Source of the DNA: Thiolapillus brandeum
Lineage (GTDB): Bacteria; Pseudomonadota; Gammaproteobacteria; Chromatiales; Chromatiaceae
Length of the DNA stretch: 64,000 nucleotides
NCBI RefSeq assembly: GCF_000828615.1
Contig: NZ_AP012273.1
Coordinates: 1,612,001-1,676,000 of the forward strand
Reading direction: 5' to 3'
The position numbers and the translations under genes were made by a program. Of this stretch, positions 38,380 through 47,135 are shown in pieces (the stretch's first letter is position 1; every line of letters starts with the position of its first letter). The notes beneath the pieces are model-generated. The model was not told the origin of the DNA and ran no database searches. It worked only from the letters and a program-made list of their open reading frames with translations.

Positions 38380-38404
38380 ATGATTGCTCCTGCATAATCG
38401 GCAT
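38380..38404 (-). repeat. REP-like dispersed repeat between recN and fur
   Basis: A 25-bp segment (ATGATTGCTCCTGCATAATC then GGCAT) identical to the complement of 47423-47447, and related to the three units at 43154-43374. It lies 36 bp after the recN stop. Confidence 0.75.
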
Positions 38405-38452
38405 CCAGGGATGTGCAGCCAAACCGTGTTATATCCGACAGCTGCTCCTAGA

Positions 38453-38604
38453 AGGATGTTGAAAAAGCCCTTCCATGGGCTTTTTCAACTCGAAAAGACA
38501 AAAATGCGATTTTGTCTTTCCTCCATTTTCAATAACTTACAGTCATTGAAAATGGCCGCACATCCTTGTGCGGCATTCAGGCTGCCGAAAAACGGTGTTT
38601 TTCA
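38453..38604. mobile_element. MITE-like element, copy 2, between recN and fur
   Basis: About 152 bp, nearly identical to the element inside higB: AGGATGTTGAAAAAGCCC at the left, the same five hairpins, and a right end that stops at TTTTTCAG, short of the full terminal repeat. It fills the gap between the convergent recN and fur genes; its last hairpin (GAAAAAC/GTTTTTC) begins about 7 bp after the fur stop and could act in 3' end formation. Confidence 0.88.
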
Positions 38605-38611
38605 GTTGCTG

Positions 38612-39037
38612 CTAGTCCGGGCGATTCGGGCATTTCGGGTTGGTGCATTCCCCATAGAGAATCAGGGAGTGATCAGTAATATTGAAACCATGCTTGTCCG
38701 CGATTCTGGCCTGGCATTTCTCAATGGTTTCATCCATGAATTCCTCCACCTTACCGCAGTTGAGGCAGACGATGTGATCGTGATGCTCACCCCGGTTGAG
38801 TTCGAAAACCGCCTGTCCGCCCTCGAAATGATGACGTTCCGCAAGTCCGGCTGCCTCGAACTGGGTCAACACGCGGTAGACCGTTGCCAGTCCGATTTCC
38901 TCGTCCCTGGCCAGGAGTTCCTTGTACACATCCTCGGCCGTCATGTGCCGTTGGGAATTCTCTTCCAGAATCTCCAGAATTTTCATCCTGGGCAAAGTGA
39001 CCTTGAGGCCCGCCTTGCGAATGGTTTGCTGGTCCAT
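38612..39037 (-). CDS. fur: Ferric uptake regulator Fur
   Basis: Iron-responsive DNA-binding repressor. From ATG at 39037 the product is 141 residues: winged helix (about 10-80, with ATVYRVLTQFEAAGL), the HHDH metal motif in GEHHDHIVCLNCGKVEEF (about 87-104), and a second cysteine pair (CTNPKC) at the C-terminus. The longer upstream frame overlaps bamE regulatory DNA and is not conserved. It is divergent from bamE. Confidence 0.97.
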   Translation of the reverse strand: MDQQTIRKAGLKVTLPRMKILEILEENSQRHMTAEDVYKELLARDEEIGLATVYRVLTQFEAAGLAERHHFEGGQAVFELNRGEHHDHIVCLNCGKVEEFMDETIEKCQARIADKHGFNITDHSLILYGECTNPKCPNRPD

Positions 39038-39167
39038 GGTTTCCTGCTCTCTAGCTGGGTATTGAAGATCCTGCTGTTGGTAACGTGTTTCAGCACCAGG
39101 GATGCCGCCAGGAGCAGAATCCGCTATCATGTGCGCTTGCCAATATTTCAGCCCACACGGGATGCCA

Positions 39168-39770
39168 ATGCGTAAGCTTCTCATTTCTGTTGCCCTGACT
39201 GCAAGCCTTACGGGGTGCAGTAGTATCGATATCGATAAGGATACCTGGGATCTTTTCGGCAATGTCATACCCAAGTCATTGGAAAAACTGCCTTTTGTGT
39301 ACCGTCCACAGATCATCCAGGGCAATCTCATTGTTCAGGACAATGTCAATGAACTCAAACCCGGCATGCACAAGAAGCAAGTGGAACTGGTCATGGGAAC
39401 AGCTTTGCTCCAGGATGTGTTTCACGACAACCGCTGGGATTACTACTATGGCATGGGCATTGGTACCATTGAACTGGAAAAGCGCCTAACCCTGTATTTC
39501 GAGAACGACAAACTGGTGCGCATCGTCGGTGACTATCAGCCTTTACCCCCGTTGAAAGGAGAAGGGGCACCCAAGAATCCCAAGGCGCTCATCAGCGTAC
39601 CCGATTGGCAACCCGCACCCAGCAGCCTGTTTGAAAAAGCCATAAGCACCGTCGGCCTGGGAGAAAAAGCCGAAGCGGCCATGAAGGAAGAGGCTGAAAA
39701 GCAAGCAGATGCCCAACAAGGGGATATGGAAGCCATGCCCAAAGGAGATTCTCCCTCCGGCTCCGAATAG
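39168..39770 (+). CDS. bamE: Outer-membrane assembly lipoprotein BamE
   Basis: Component of the BAM complex that inserts beta-barrel proteins in the outer membrane (SmpA/OmlA). ATG at 39168, with GGGA 6-9 bp upstream, gives 200 residues. The lipoprotein signal MRKLLISVALTASLTGCSS has its lipobox cysteine at residue 17. The BamE fold follows (QGNLIVQDNVNELKPGMHKK, then QVELVMGTALLQDVFHDNRWDY). The C-terminal 70 residues, rich in E, A and K, are longer than in E. coli BamE. It sits back to back with fur, as in many relatives. Confidence 0.95.
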   Translation: MRKLLISVALTASLTGCSSIDIDKDTWDLFGNVIPKSLEKLPFVYRPQIIQGNLIVQDNVNELKPGMHKKQVELVMGTALLQDVFHDNRWDYYYGMGIGTIELEKRLTLYFENDKLVRIVGDYQPLPPLKGEGAPKNPKALISVPDWQPAPSSLFEKAISTVGLGEKAEAAMKEEAEKQADAQQGDMEAMPKGDSPSGSE

Positions 39771-39843
39771 CTGATACCCGGAAGTGGCCATCCCCCGCCA
39801 GCACTATTTTTCAATCCAGCCCCTGTTTTTCCCGCCCTGCTCT

Positions 39844-39905
39844 CAGGCTGTAGAAAAACAGCGCTTTATTGAGAAAGCCCATGAAAAGGCTTTTTCAACA
39901 TCCTG
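39844..39905. mobile_element. MITE-like element, copy 3, internally deleted
   Basis: A 62-bp relic keeping both ends of the higB element, in reverse orientation: CAGGCTGTAGAAAAAC at the left and GGCTTTTTCAACATCCTG at the right, with the middle lost. It lies between the convergent genes bamE and orn. Confidence 0.75.
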
Positions 39906-39944
39906 CCAGAAGCATCCAGGACAAATTGCCTTTTGGCCAGGAAT

Positions 39945-40496
39945 TCAGACTCTGATGAAGTTTTCACGATAGTAGGCCAGTTCGGCAATGGAGTCCCGGA
40001 TGTCGTCCATGGCCAGGTGGGAGCCCTGCTTGCGGAATCCTCCGGCCAGTCCCGGCGCCCAGCGATTGACCAGTTCTTTCAGACTGCTCACGTCCAGGTT
40101 GCGGTAGTGAAAGTAAGCTTCCAGCTCAGGCATCAGCCGGGCCATGAAACGACGATCCTGGCAGATACTGTTGCCACACATGGGCGAGGCGCCCACCGGC
40201 ACCCATTCCCGCAAAAAGGCAAGGGTCTGTGCTTCCGCCCCGGCTGCATCGCAATTGCTGTTTCTGACTCTCTCGGTCAATCCGGACTGGCCGTGTTGAC
40301 GGGTGTTCCACTCATCCATGCCCGCCAATATCTCATCCGGCTGATGAATGGCAAGCTCTGGTCCTTCAGCCAATACATTCAGTTCACTATCAGTGATGAT
40401 GGTGGCAATCTCGATGATCTGATCATTGTCCGTATCCAGACCGGTCATTTCGAGATCGATCCAGATCAGGTTATCTTTTGAAACAGGCATACTCAT
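39945..40496 (-). CDS. orn: Oligoribonuclease
   Basis: A DEDDh 3'-5' exonuclease that degrades nanoRNA and the linear dinucleotide products of cyclic-di-GMP breakdown. The 183-residue product has [12 protein letters not shown] (D and E of the first motif, about 14-16), [16 protein letters not shown], and the last motif [11 protein letters not shown] with the histidine and aspartate. An essential gene in many gammaproteobacteria. It is divergent from the M48 protease. It is functionally relevant to the HD-GYP phosphodiesterase encoded at 51880-52989. Confidence 0.97.
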   Translation of the reverse strand: MSMPVSKDNLIWIDLEMTGLDTDNDQIIEIATIITDSELNVLAEGPELAIHQPDEILAGMDEWNTRQHGQSGLTERVRNSNCDAAGAEAQTLAFLREWVPVGASPMCGNSICQDRRFMARLMPELEAYFHYRNLDVSSLKELVNRWAPGLAGGFRKQGSHLAMDDIRDSIAELAYYRENFIRV

Positions 40497-40588
40497 ACCG
40501 CAGGTTGGAAAATCGATAGGATTATTTTACGGCATGCCAGGGGGGGATTGCGTAAAATGTGTCTTTGCTGAAATTACCCCTTATCCCA

Positions 40589-41836
40589 ATGAACCTGTTT
40601 ACCTGGATATTTCTGACCCTACTGGTTGGCGGCGCCCTGCTGGAATACTGGTTGCTCTGGCGTCAGGTCAACTCCGTGCGCAGCCACCGTGATCTTGTGC
40701 CCGCGGCCTTTGCAGAGCGCATCACCCTGGCACAACACCAGAAAGCCGCTGACTACACCCTGGCGCAAATCCAGGTGGAACGGATCACCATCCTGTTCAA
40801 CGCCGTCCTGCTGCTGGGATGGACCCTGGGTGGAGGACTGGAAGCGCTCCATGACCTGTGGCAGCGGACGGGGTGGCCCGAGTTATGGCAGGGTGCCGGG
40901 CTGCTGATTTCGGTACTTGGGATCTCCACCCTGCTGGAGCTGCCCATCAGCATCTGGCGCACCTTTGGCATCGAAGAACGATTCGGATTCAACCGCAGCA
41001 ATATTCGCCAGTTCCTCAGTGATCAGTTGTTGCAATTGGGACTGATGCTCGTCATCAGCATTCCCCTGGTGGCCAGCATACTCTGGCTCATGGGCCAGGC
41101 TGGCAGCCTGTGGTGGCTGGAAGCCTGGCTGGTATGGATGCTGTTCACCTTGTCTATCACCTGGGCCTATCCAACACTGATTGCCCCTCTGTTCAACAAA
41201 TTTTCACCTCTGGACGAACAGCAACTGAGAAACCGCCTGGAGGCGCTGTTGCAACGCTGTGGTTTTCACAGCCGGGGGATGTTCGTCATGGATGGCTCAA
41301 AGCGCTCCGCTCATGGCAATGCCTATTTCAGTGGTTTCGGCAGAAACAAGCGCATCGTGTTCTTCGATACGCTGCTGGAACAGCTGGCTCCTGACGAAAT
41401 AGAAGCCGTACTGGCTCATGAGCTGGGACATTTCAAACACCATCATGTGCTCAAGGGCATGTTGCTCATGGCAGTGATTTCACTCCTTGGACTTGCCCTG
41501 CTGGGCTGGCTGCGCCAACAGGCCTGGTTCTTTGCCGGACTGGGGATTTCAGTGCAGAGCGACGCCATGGCCCTTTCTCTGTTTCTCCTGGTAATTCCGG
41601 TATTTACAACCGTTTTTACCCCTATTTTCTCAGCCCTGTCCCGCAGGCACGAATTTGAAGCAGATGACTACGCTGCTTCCCAGGCAAGTGCCGAGGCGCT
41701 CATCAGCGGGCTGGTAAAAATGTACCGGGACAATGCCAGCACCCTGACCCCCGACCCCCTGTATTCGGCGTTTCATCATAGCCACCCGCCTGCCGCAGTG
41801 CGGATTGCGCATTTATCTCCTAAAATCAAAAGATAA
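40589..41836 (+). CDS. M48-family membrane metalloprotease, Ste24-like
   Basis: A zinc endopeptidase embedded in the inner membrane, related to the CAAX protease Ste24. The zinc motif is HELGHFKHHH, with the third ligand in RRHEFEADDYA. At least seven hydrophobic segments surround it, including MNLFTWIFLTLLVGGALLEY at the N-terminus. The ATG at 40589 fits homologues but lacks a ribosome site; GTG at 40559 is an alternative with GGGGG upstream. It is between orn and a cytochrome gene. The substrate is unknown; membrane-protein quality control is plausible. Confidence 0.9.
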   Translation: MNLFTWIFLTLLVGGALLEYWLLWRQVNSVRSHRDLVPAAFAERITLAQHQKAADYTLAQIQVERITILFNAVLLLGWTLGGGLEALHDLWQRTGWPELWQGAGLLISVLGISTLLELPISIWRTFGIEERFGFNRSNIRQFLSDQLLQLGLMLVISIPLVASILWLMGQAGSLWWLEAWLVWMLFTLSITWAYPTLIAPLFNKFSPLDEQQLRNRLEALLQRCGFHSRGMFVMDGSKRSAHGNAYFSGFGRNKRIVFFDTLLEQLAPDEIEAVLAHELGHFKHHHVLKGMLLMAVISLLGLALLGWLRQQAWFFAGLGISVQSDAMALSLFLLVIPVFTTVFTPIFSALSRRHEFEADDYAASQASAEALISGLVKMYRDNASTLTPDPLYSAFHHSHPPAAVRIAHLSPKIKR

Positions 41837-41856
41837 TTCTCATTCTGGACAACATC

Positions 41857-42135
41857 ATGAAAAAAGTTTTGTTTATCGCAGTATGCATCATCCTGTTCTC
41901 GACTACGGCACAATCCGGTGAGGATTTCCACCCGGAGAAGTTTCACCAAAGCAACTGCACCGGCTGCCATGACAGTAAGGTCTATACCCGCAGCAACCGA
42001 CGGGTGAATTCACTGCCACGCCTGGAATCTCAGGTACGCATGTGTGATGCCAACCTGGGTAAAAAGCTGTTTGACGATGACATACTGTCCCTGACCCAGT
42101 ACCTCAACGACAACTACTACCGGTTCGAAAAATGA
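41857..42135 (+). CDS. Small periplasmic monohaem cytochrome c
   Basis: A 92-residue precursor with signal peptide (MKKVLFIAVCIILFSTTAQS, cleaved near GED) and a single haem-binding CTGCH at about residues 34-38. A methionine in QVRMCDANL is a possible axial ligand. The C-terminal ILSLTQYLNDNYYRF is typical of small class I cytochromes. It starts 21 bp after the protease and ends 14 bp before rsgA. It probably serves as an electron carrier in the periplasm; partner unknown. Confidence 0.88.
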   Translation: MKKVLFIAVCIILFSTTAQSGEDFHPEKFHQSNCTGCHDSKVYTRSNRRVNSLPRLESQVRMCDANLGKKLFDDDILSLTQYLNDNYYRFEK

Positions 42136-42148
42136 GCAAACCCTGCTG

Positions 42149-43138
42149 ATGGCCCGCCGCCGGCTCACCAAGCGACAACGCGAACGCATTGCCCAAGTCC
42201 AGGAAGAGCGGCGTGACCGCCTCGCCCGACAGGCATTGAATGCCAGTGAAGGTGAGGAGGTTCACCAGGGACGCGTGATCAGTCGGCATGGCCAGCACCT
42301 GCTGGTACAGGCGGTCAACGGCCAGCAGTATCACTGCCTGTTCCGCCAGAATCTCGGAGAAATCGTCTGTGGTGACAAAGTACTATGGCAGCCCGTGGCC
42401 GATGACCAGGGCGTGGTGGTATCCCTGCTCCCGAGAAATACCGTATTGTCCCGGCCGGACTACAGCGGCAGAGACAAGCCTCTGGCCGCCAACATTACCC
42501 GGCTGGTGGTCGTACTGGCGCCCCGCCCTCCTCCCACGGGTTACCTCACGGATCAATATCTCATCGCCGCTGAACTCATTGGCGTCAACGCCCTCATTAC
42601 CCTGAACAAGGCCGACCTGCTATCCCCTGACGAGTGGCAAGCATTCCAGCAGGAGTTTTCTCGCTACGAAAACATTGGGTATCCCGTCATTTCCGTAAGC
42701 GCCAAAAAAGAACATGGCCTGGAACCCCTGCTGGAGCACCTGAAAGGCCAGACCAGCATTCTGGTCGGTCAATCCGGCGTGGGAAAATCTTCCCTGATCA
42801 ACGCCATCCTTCCTCATCGGGATGAAGCCGTGGGAGCACTGTCGGAAACCAGCGGCCTGGGACGGCATACGACATCCGTAGCTACCCTGCACTTTCTGGA
42901 CAATGGCGCAGAAATCATCGACTCCCCGGGTGTGCGCAGCTTTCGTCTCGGGAAAATAGATCGACGGGAGCTGGAAACCGGTTTCCGGGAATTTTCCCCC
43001 TACCTGGGAAAATGCCGATTCAGCAACTGCCGGCACCGTAACGAACCCGGGTGCGCCCTGATCGAGGCAGTGGAAGCAGGCAATATTCATCCCGAGCGAT
43101 TGAAGAACTTTCTGCACATGGCCGAACAGCTCGATTAG
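42149..43138 (+). CDS. rsgA: Ribosome small subunit-dependent GTPase A
   Basis: A circularly permuted GTPase for late 30S maturation. The 329-residue product has an N-terminal OB domain (about 40-110), the permuted G motifs (NKADLL first, then VGQSGVGKSSLINAI at about 205-220, then DSPGVR), and a C-terminal zinc domain with C-x4-C-x-H-x5-C (CRFSNCRHRNEPGC). The basic N-terminal tail ARRRLTKRQRERI is normal for the family. Its association with orn is conserved in gammaproteobacteria. Confidence 0.97.
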   Translation: MARRRLTKRQRERIAQVQEERRDRLARQALNASEGEEVHQGRVISRHGQHLLVQAVNGQQYHCLFRQNLGEIVCGDKVLWQPVADDQGVVVSLLPRNTVLSRPDYSGRDKPLAANITRLVVVLAPRPPPTGYLTDQYLIAAELIGVNALITLNKADLLSPDEWQAFQQEFSRYENIGYPVISVSAKKEHGLEPLLEHLKGQTSILVGQSGVGKSSLINAILPHRDEAVGALSETSGLGRHTTSVATLHFLDNGAEIIDSPGVRSFRLGKIDRRELETGFREFSPYLGKCRFSNCRHRNEPGCALIEAVEAGNIHPERLKNFLHMAEQLD

Positions 43139-43153
43139 GTGGCCGTTGTCCGG

Positions 43154-43374
43154 CGACCGCCAGGGATGGAGGAAATGCTGGAAATGCCGGGAGCATTTTC
43201 AGTGCCCTGCGCCCGCGGCATACGACCGCCAGGGAGGGCGGAAGTGCCGAAAATGCAGGAGCATTTTTCGGCCCGTACATCCTTTGAGACCGCCGCTTCG
43301 GCCTTCCATGGCCTCTCACGGCATACGACCGCCAGGGATGGTGGAAGTGCCGGAAATGCAGGGAGCAATTCCGG
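43154..43374 (+). repeat. Three REP-like units downstream of rsgA
   Basis: Units at about 43154-43200, 43223-43271 and 43326-43374 share CGACCGCCAGGGATGG, then GGAAGTGCCGGAAATGCAGG and AGCA. Each contains potential stems (CCGCC/GGCGG-like, and CCG...CGG around GCAGGAGCA). Related single copies are at 38380-38404 and 47401-47454. A 129-residue frame spans the region, but it is a product of the repeats. Confidence 0.8.
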
Positions 43375-43375
43375 C

Positions 43376-43494
43376 CCGTACATCCTGTACATCGCCGCTC
43401 CTGCGCATCCCTGCGCCCGCGGCATACCGTACATCCTGTACATCGCCGCTCCTGCGCATCCCTGCGCCCGCGGCGTACCGTACATCCTGTACAT
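43376..43494 (+). repeat. Tandem 51-bp repeat, 2.3 copies
   Basis: Copies begin at 43376, 43427 and 43478 (partial), each opening with CCGTACATCCTGTACAT and continuing CGCCGCTCCTGCGCATCCCT then GCGCCCGCGGC. The two full copies differ by about one base (ATA/GTA). The unit is a multiple of three and leaves frames open on both strands, but I see no ribosome site or homologue. It lies between the convergent rsgA and hemerythrin-like genes. Confidence 0.85.
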
Positions 43495-43518
43495 AAAAAA
43501 ACCGGCGCTGGGCCGGTT
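43494..43518 (-). terminator. Intrinsic terminator of the hemerythrin-like gene
   Basis: On the minus strand AACCGGC, loop CCAGC, GCCGGTT, followed by TTTTTAT. It lies 28 bp after the gene's stop. Confidence 0.85.
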
Positions 43519-43546
43519 GATAAATTGAGCAGTTACAATCTTTCCC

Positions 43547-43984
43547 TCAGGCTGTTGCGAAGATCTCCGCCTTCTCCAGCTTGGGAATGACCGTAGTCTT
43601 CTCCAGATCCATGCGTTGCTTCAGACTCTTCAGCACCCCCCGTGTATCTTCGATAAAGGCATCGGTAAACTGAAATTCACAGTCCTTCAGCCACTTTCTC
43701 TTATACTGAGAAAATTCGGGCTTGAGCAGTTTATCGTTATTGATCAGCCCCCAGGCCATATTGTTGACCGATGATTCCTCATGGGTCAACAGACTGGGAT
43801 ACAGGTCTTTGTGCTCTCCCGCCAAGTGCTCTGTCACCATTTCACACAGGTCACACAACAGTATGTGAGTGACTTTGGCAATGGCATTGACCGACAGTTG
43901 CTCGGGTGTCAGCAGGTTATCAATTACTGATGCCGTTTCAACAATATCCCGGCGTCGCCGGTGAAGTTCAGCAATAGTCGTCAT
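43547..43984 (-). CDS. Hemerythrin-like protein
   Basis: A 145-residue all-helical protein with the hemerythrin metal pattern H-x3-E-x-x-x-L-Y-P in TEHLAGEHKDLYPSLLTHEE (about residues 51-70) and helix-forming flanks. ATG at 43984 has a strong AAGGAGG 6 bp upstream. Hemerythrin-like domains bind O2 or NO at a di-iron site. The perfect FNR-type box upstream agrees with a role in oxygen or nitric oxide response. Not every expected histidine ligand can be placed with certainty, so the fold is moderately sure and the function inferred. Confidence 0.65.
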   Translation of the reverse strand: MTTIAELHRRRRDIVETASVIDNLLTPEQLSVNAIAKVTHILLCDLCEMVTEHLAGEHKDLYPSLLTHEESSVNNMAWGLINNDKLLKPEFSQYKRKWLKDCEFQFTDAFIEDTRGVLKSLKQRMDLEKTTVIPKLEKAEIFATA

Positions 43985-44073
43985 GGATACATCCTCCTTC
44001 TAAATCTCTACGTCCAGTATCTATATTAGATTTTTATTATTAACTGTATTTATCCCTATCCAGGAACAGATTT

Positions 44074-44116
44074 ATAATACACAGATATTTTATGGGAATA
44101 ACTTGATCTGTATCAA
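44074..44116 (-). promoter_or_regulatory. FNR/ANR-type promoter of the hemerythrin-like gene
   Basis: A perfect FNR box, TTGAT-CTGT-ATCAA, at 44103-44116. On the minus strand a -10 TATTAT at 44074-44079 places the box centre about 42 bp upstream of the expected start, the class II activator geometry. A second, imperfect box (TTGAC-ATTG-ATCAG) lies at 44132-44145. The rest of the 43985-44314 gap shows nothing else I recognise. Confidence 0.75.
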
Positions 44117-44269
44117 CACTAGACAGAAATATTGACATTGATCAGAAAATCAAGAATGTCTATCTCAGATAGTTCATCCATGTCTTGCATTTCCAGGCAA
44201 GTGAAGGTTGGAACATGAAGGGAGGTCGTACACCAAACACCCTTGTTTTCCGTGCCTCATATACGACAA

Positions 44270-44288
44270 AGCCGGCACATGGCCGGCT
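44270..44288 (-). terminator. Terminator-like hairpin after pntB
   Basis: AGCCGGC, loop ACATG, GCCGGCT, followed on the minus strand by TTGTC. It lies 26 bp after the pntB stop; the T tract is short. Confidence 0.5.
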
Positions 44289-44314
44289 CAGTGGCAATCA
44301 GGAAAACCATGCCA

Positions 44315-45715
44315 TCAATGTCCTCCACCCTTGAGGGCAGTAACCATACCTTCACAGACATCCTTTGCGTCGCCAAAGATCAGGGAACAGTTGTCCTGGT
44401 AGTACAGAAGGTTCTCTACCCCAGAATATCCGGGACGCATGGAACGCTTGATCACGTAGATATTGCGTGCCTTGGCCACATCGAGGATCGGCATGCCATA
44501 GATGGGGCTGGAGGGGTCTGTCTTGGCCGCAGGGTTGGTCACATCATTGGCACCCACCACCAGGGCGACATCCGTAGTCGCGAACTCAGGATTGATTTCG
44601 TCCATTTCCAGGACGTGGTCATAGGGAATATCAGCTTCGGCCAGAAGCACATTCATATGGCCGGGCATGCGCCCCGCCACGGGGTGAATCGCAAACTTCA
44701 CCTCAACTCCGTTCTCCTCGAGAAGTTCCATGAGTTCCTTGAGGGCGTGCTGGGCCTGGGCCACGGCCATACCGTAACCCGGCACGATAATGACGCGGTT
44801 GGCATCTTCCATCCAGTAGATGGCATCCTCCACGGAAGCTGCCTTTACACCCTTCTCCGCCGCCTGAGCCACGGCGCTGGGTCCAGCTTCACTGTCACCA
44901 CCGAAACCGCCGAACACCACATTGATTATGGAACGGTTCATGGCCCGGCACATGATAAAGGACAGGATGGCGCCGGAGAAACCCACCAGGGCGCCTACGA
45001 TGATCAGCAAATTGTTGCCCAGGGTAAAGCCCGTTGCCGCCGCCGCCCAGCCGGAGTAGCTGTTGAGCATGGATATGATCACAGGCATGTCGGCGCCACC
45101 GATGGGAATGATCAGGGTGAATCCGAGCACAAAAGCCAGAATGGTCATCAGCACCAGCGCCCAGGAGGCTTCCGTGGTGGCGAACACGATGGCCAATCCC
45201 ACAGTAACGAGGCCCAGCAAGGCATTGAGGGTGTGCTGCCCCTTGAATACCACCGGGGCACCGGAGATCAGCCCCTGAAGCTTGCCAAAGGCAATCACCG
45301 ATCCGGAGAAGGTAATGGCGCCAATGACGATGCCCGCGGACAACTCGCCCATTAGAACAGGGTTGAGCAGCCCCGCCTGAGCCTTGTTCAGGTAAGTGCC
45401 CAGGGCGACCAGCACCGCTGCCATACCAACAAAACTATGCAGAGCGGCCACCAGTTGCGGCATGGCTGTCATCTGCACCCTGGCGGCCAGCACCGATCCG
45501 ATTACCGCTCCTGCTGCCACGCCGGCAATGATGAAGCCATAGGATTGGACTTCACTACCCAGCAAAGTGGCGCCAATGGCGATGGCCATGCCCGCCATGC
45601 CAAAAAAATTACCCTTGCGCGCTGAAGCCGGATGGGTGAGCCCCTTCAAGCCAAGAATGAACAAAACCGCAGCAACCAGATAGGCCAGGGCCTGGGTATT
45701 GGATGAGATCTCCAT
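44315..45715 (-). CDS. pntB: NAD(P) transhydrogenase subunit beta
   Basis: Proton-translocating transhydrogenase, membrane plus NADP-binding domains. The 466-residue product has about nine membrane segments in its first 260 residues and the dIII NADP-binding domain at the C-terminus (VIIVPGYGMAVAQAQHALKE, then LVVGANDVTNPAA and SMRPGYSGVENLLYY). It starts 2 bp after the alpha-2 gene and completes a three-gene operon. It supplies NADPH from NADH using the proton gradient. Confidence 0.97.
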   Translation of the reverse strand: MEISSNTQALAYLVAAVLFILGLKGLTHPASARKGNFFGMAGMAIAIGATLLGSEVQSYGFIIAGVAAGAVIGSVLAARVQMTAMPQLVAALHSFVGMAAVLVALGTYLNKAQAGLLNPVLMGELSAGIVIGAITFSGSVIAFGKLQGLISGAPVVFKGQHTLNALLGLVTVGLAIVFATTEASWALVLMTILAFVLGFTLIIPIGGADMPVIISMLNSYSGWAAAATGFTLGNNLLIIVGALVGFSGAILSFIMCRAMNRSIINVVFGGFGGDSEAGPSAVAQAAEKGVKAASVEDAIYWMEDANRVIIVPGYGMAVAQAQHALKELMELLEENGVEVKFAIHPVAGRMPGHMNVLLAEADIPYDHVLEMDEINPEFATTDVALVVGANDVTNPAAKTDPSSPIYGMPILDVAKARNIYVIKRSMRPGYSGVENLLYYQDNCSLIFGDAKDVCEGMVTALKGGGH

Positions 45716-45717
45716 GG

Positions 45718-46017
45718 TCAGCTCCCCTGCTTCTTGTCTTTCTTCTTGAACATGGCGAGCATCCGGTTGGTAACGAGAAAGCCGCCAAACACATTGATGG
45801 AAGCCAGCAGCACGGCAAAGAAACCAATGACCTCTGCTGTGGTTCCCGCAGATTCCGCCCCGGTAACCAGCAATGCACCCACGATGACTATGCCGGAAAT
45901 GGCGTTGGTCAGGGCAACCAGCGGCGTATGCAGGGAGGGCGTGACGCCCCAGATGACGAAATAACCAATAAAGCAGGCCAGTACGAATACGTAAAGTGCG
46001 ACCAGTGTGTCTGGCAT
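45718..46017 (-). CDS. pntAB: NAD(P) transhydrogenase subunit alpha, membrane part
   Basis: A 99-residue protein equal to the C-terminal membrane portion of single-chain PntA: three or four hydrophobic helices with [20 protein letters not shown] and [14 protein letters not shown] near the middle, ending [12 protein letters not shown] separate gene for this part is the Rhodospirillum-type organisation. It lies 20 bp after the alpha-1 gene. Confidence 0.95.
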   Translation of the reverse strand: MPDTLVALYVFVLACFIGYFVIWGVTPSLHTPLVALTNAISGIVIVGALLVTGAESAGTTAEVIGFFAVLLASINVFGGFLVTNRMLAMFKKKDKKQGS

Positions 46018-46037
46018 TGTTCGAGTCCTCGGAAAAA

Positions 46038-47135
46038 TCAGTTTTCTGGAGTAATCAGGGCGGCAGCGGTAACTTCGTCTTCGGCGAAGTCCTTGAACAC
46101 CAGACCGCTCTCCGTTTCCTCTACCATGATGGCGAGGAGGTTTGCGATATTGTGTGCATAAAAGGCACTGGCATCTCCGGCCATCATGGAGGGATAGTTG
46201 GTGTGCCCCACCAGGGTCACGCCATGTTTTTGCACGACATTGTCGGCTTCGGTCAGGGGGCAGTTGCCCCCATTGGCAGCCGCCAGATCGACAATGACAG
46301 AACCTTCGCGCATGCGTTTCACCACGTCTTCACTGACCAGCACGGGCGCAGGCCGACAGGGAATCAGGGCCGTGGTAATGATCACATGGGCTTTGGCAAG
46401 TTCATCTGCCAGCAGCTCCTGCTGGCGCGCCTTGGCCTCTTCCGAAAGCTCCCTGGCATAACCGCCTTCACCGGAACCTTCTTCCCCGATATCAAGATCA
46501 ATGGGTTTGGCACCCAATGATTCGATCTGCTCGCGGGTCTCCGGGCGGATATCATAGGCATAGACATCAGCCCCCAGGCGCCGGGCCGTGGCAATGGCCT
46601 GCAGGCCGGCGACCCCCGCTCCGAGCACTACCAGCCGGGCAGGCTTGGCAGAACCGGCCGAGGTCATCATCAGGGGAAAGAAACGCCCATAACGAGCCGC
46701 CGCTTCAATCACTGCCCGGTAACCGGCAATATTGCTCTGGGATGACAAGGCATCCATGGACTGGGCCCGGGAGATACGGGGGATGCGCTCCATGGCAACA
46801 GGACGGATACCTCGATCAAACATGGCCTTCAGTGTGCCATCGTCTTCACAGATCTCGATATGACCGATGAACAGGGCGCCGTCACTCATGGCGGCAATCT
46901 CGTCGGCATCGGGTTTGCGCACCTTGGTCACGATGGGGGCGGCCAGGGCGCTGGCACGATCCACCAAGGCAACACCTGCGGCCTGGTAATCATCATCATG
47001 ATACCCTGCGGCGAGGCCTGCGCCTTTTTCCAGGCTCAGGGTAAACCCCTTGGCGCCCAGCTTCTTCGCAATCTCAGGAGTAATCGCTACGCGGGCCTCG
47101 CCCGCCAGGCTTTCTTTGGGTATTCCAATATGCAT
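46038..47135 (-). CDS. pntAA: NAD(P) transhydrogenase subunit alpha, NAD-binding part
   Basis: The soluble NAD(H)-binding dI subunit. From ATG at 47135 the product is 365 residues and begins [20 protein letters not shown], the alanine dehydrogenase/PNT signature. [14 protein letters not shown]-type (here [20 protein letters not shown]), the Rossmann motif [15 protein letters not shown] (about 170), and [10 protein letters not shown] follow. The frame extends upstream to 47219, but that part is not family-like. First gene of the pnt operon. Confidence 0.96.
   Translation of the reverse strand: MHIGIPKESLAGEARVAITPEIAKKLGAKGFTLSLEKGAGLAAGYHDDDYQAAGVALVDRASALAAPIVTKVRKPDADEIAAMSDGALFIGHIEICEDDGTLKAMFDRGIRPVAMERIPRISRAQSMDALSSQSNIAGYRAVIEAAARYGRFFPLMMTSAGSAKPARLVVLGAGVAGLQAIATARRLGADVYAYDIRPETREQIESLGAKPIDLDIGEEGSGEGGYARELSEEAKARQQELLADELAKAHVIITTALIPCRPAPVLVSEDVVKRMREGSVIVDLAAANGGNCPLTEADNVVQKHGVTLVGHTNYPSMMAGDASAFYAHNIANLLAIMVEETESGLVFKDFAEDEVTAAALITPEN

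Noticed and set aside
43139-43528. 129-residue frame across the repeats after rsgA
   Set aside because: Built from the REP-like units and the 51-bp tandem repeat, with no ribosome site. It stays open because the unit length is a multiple of three.
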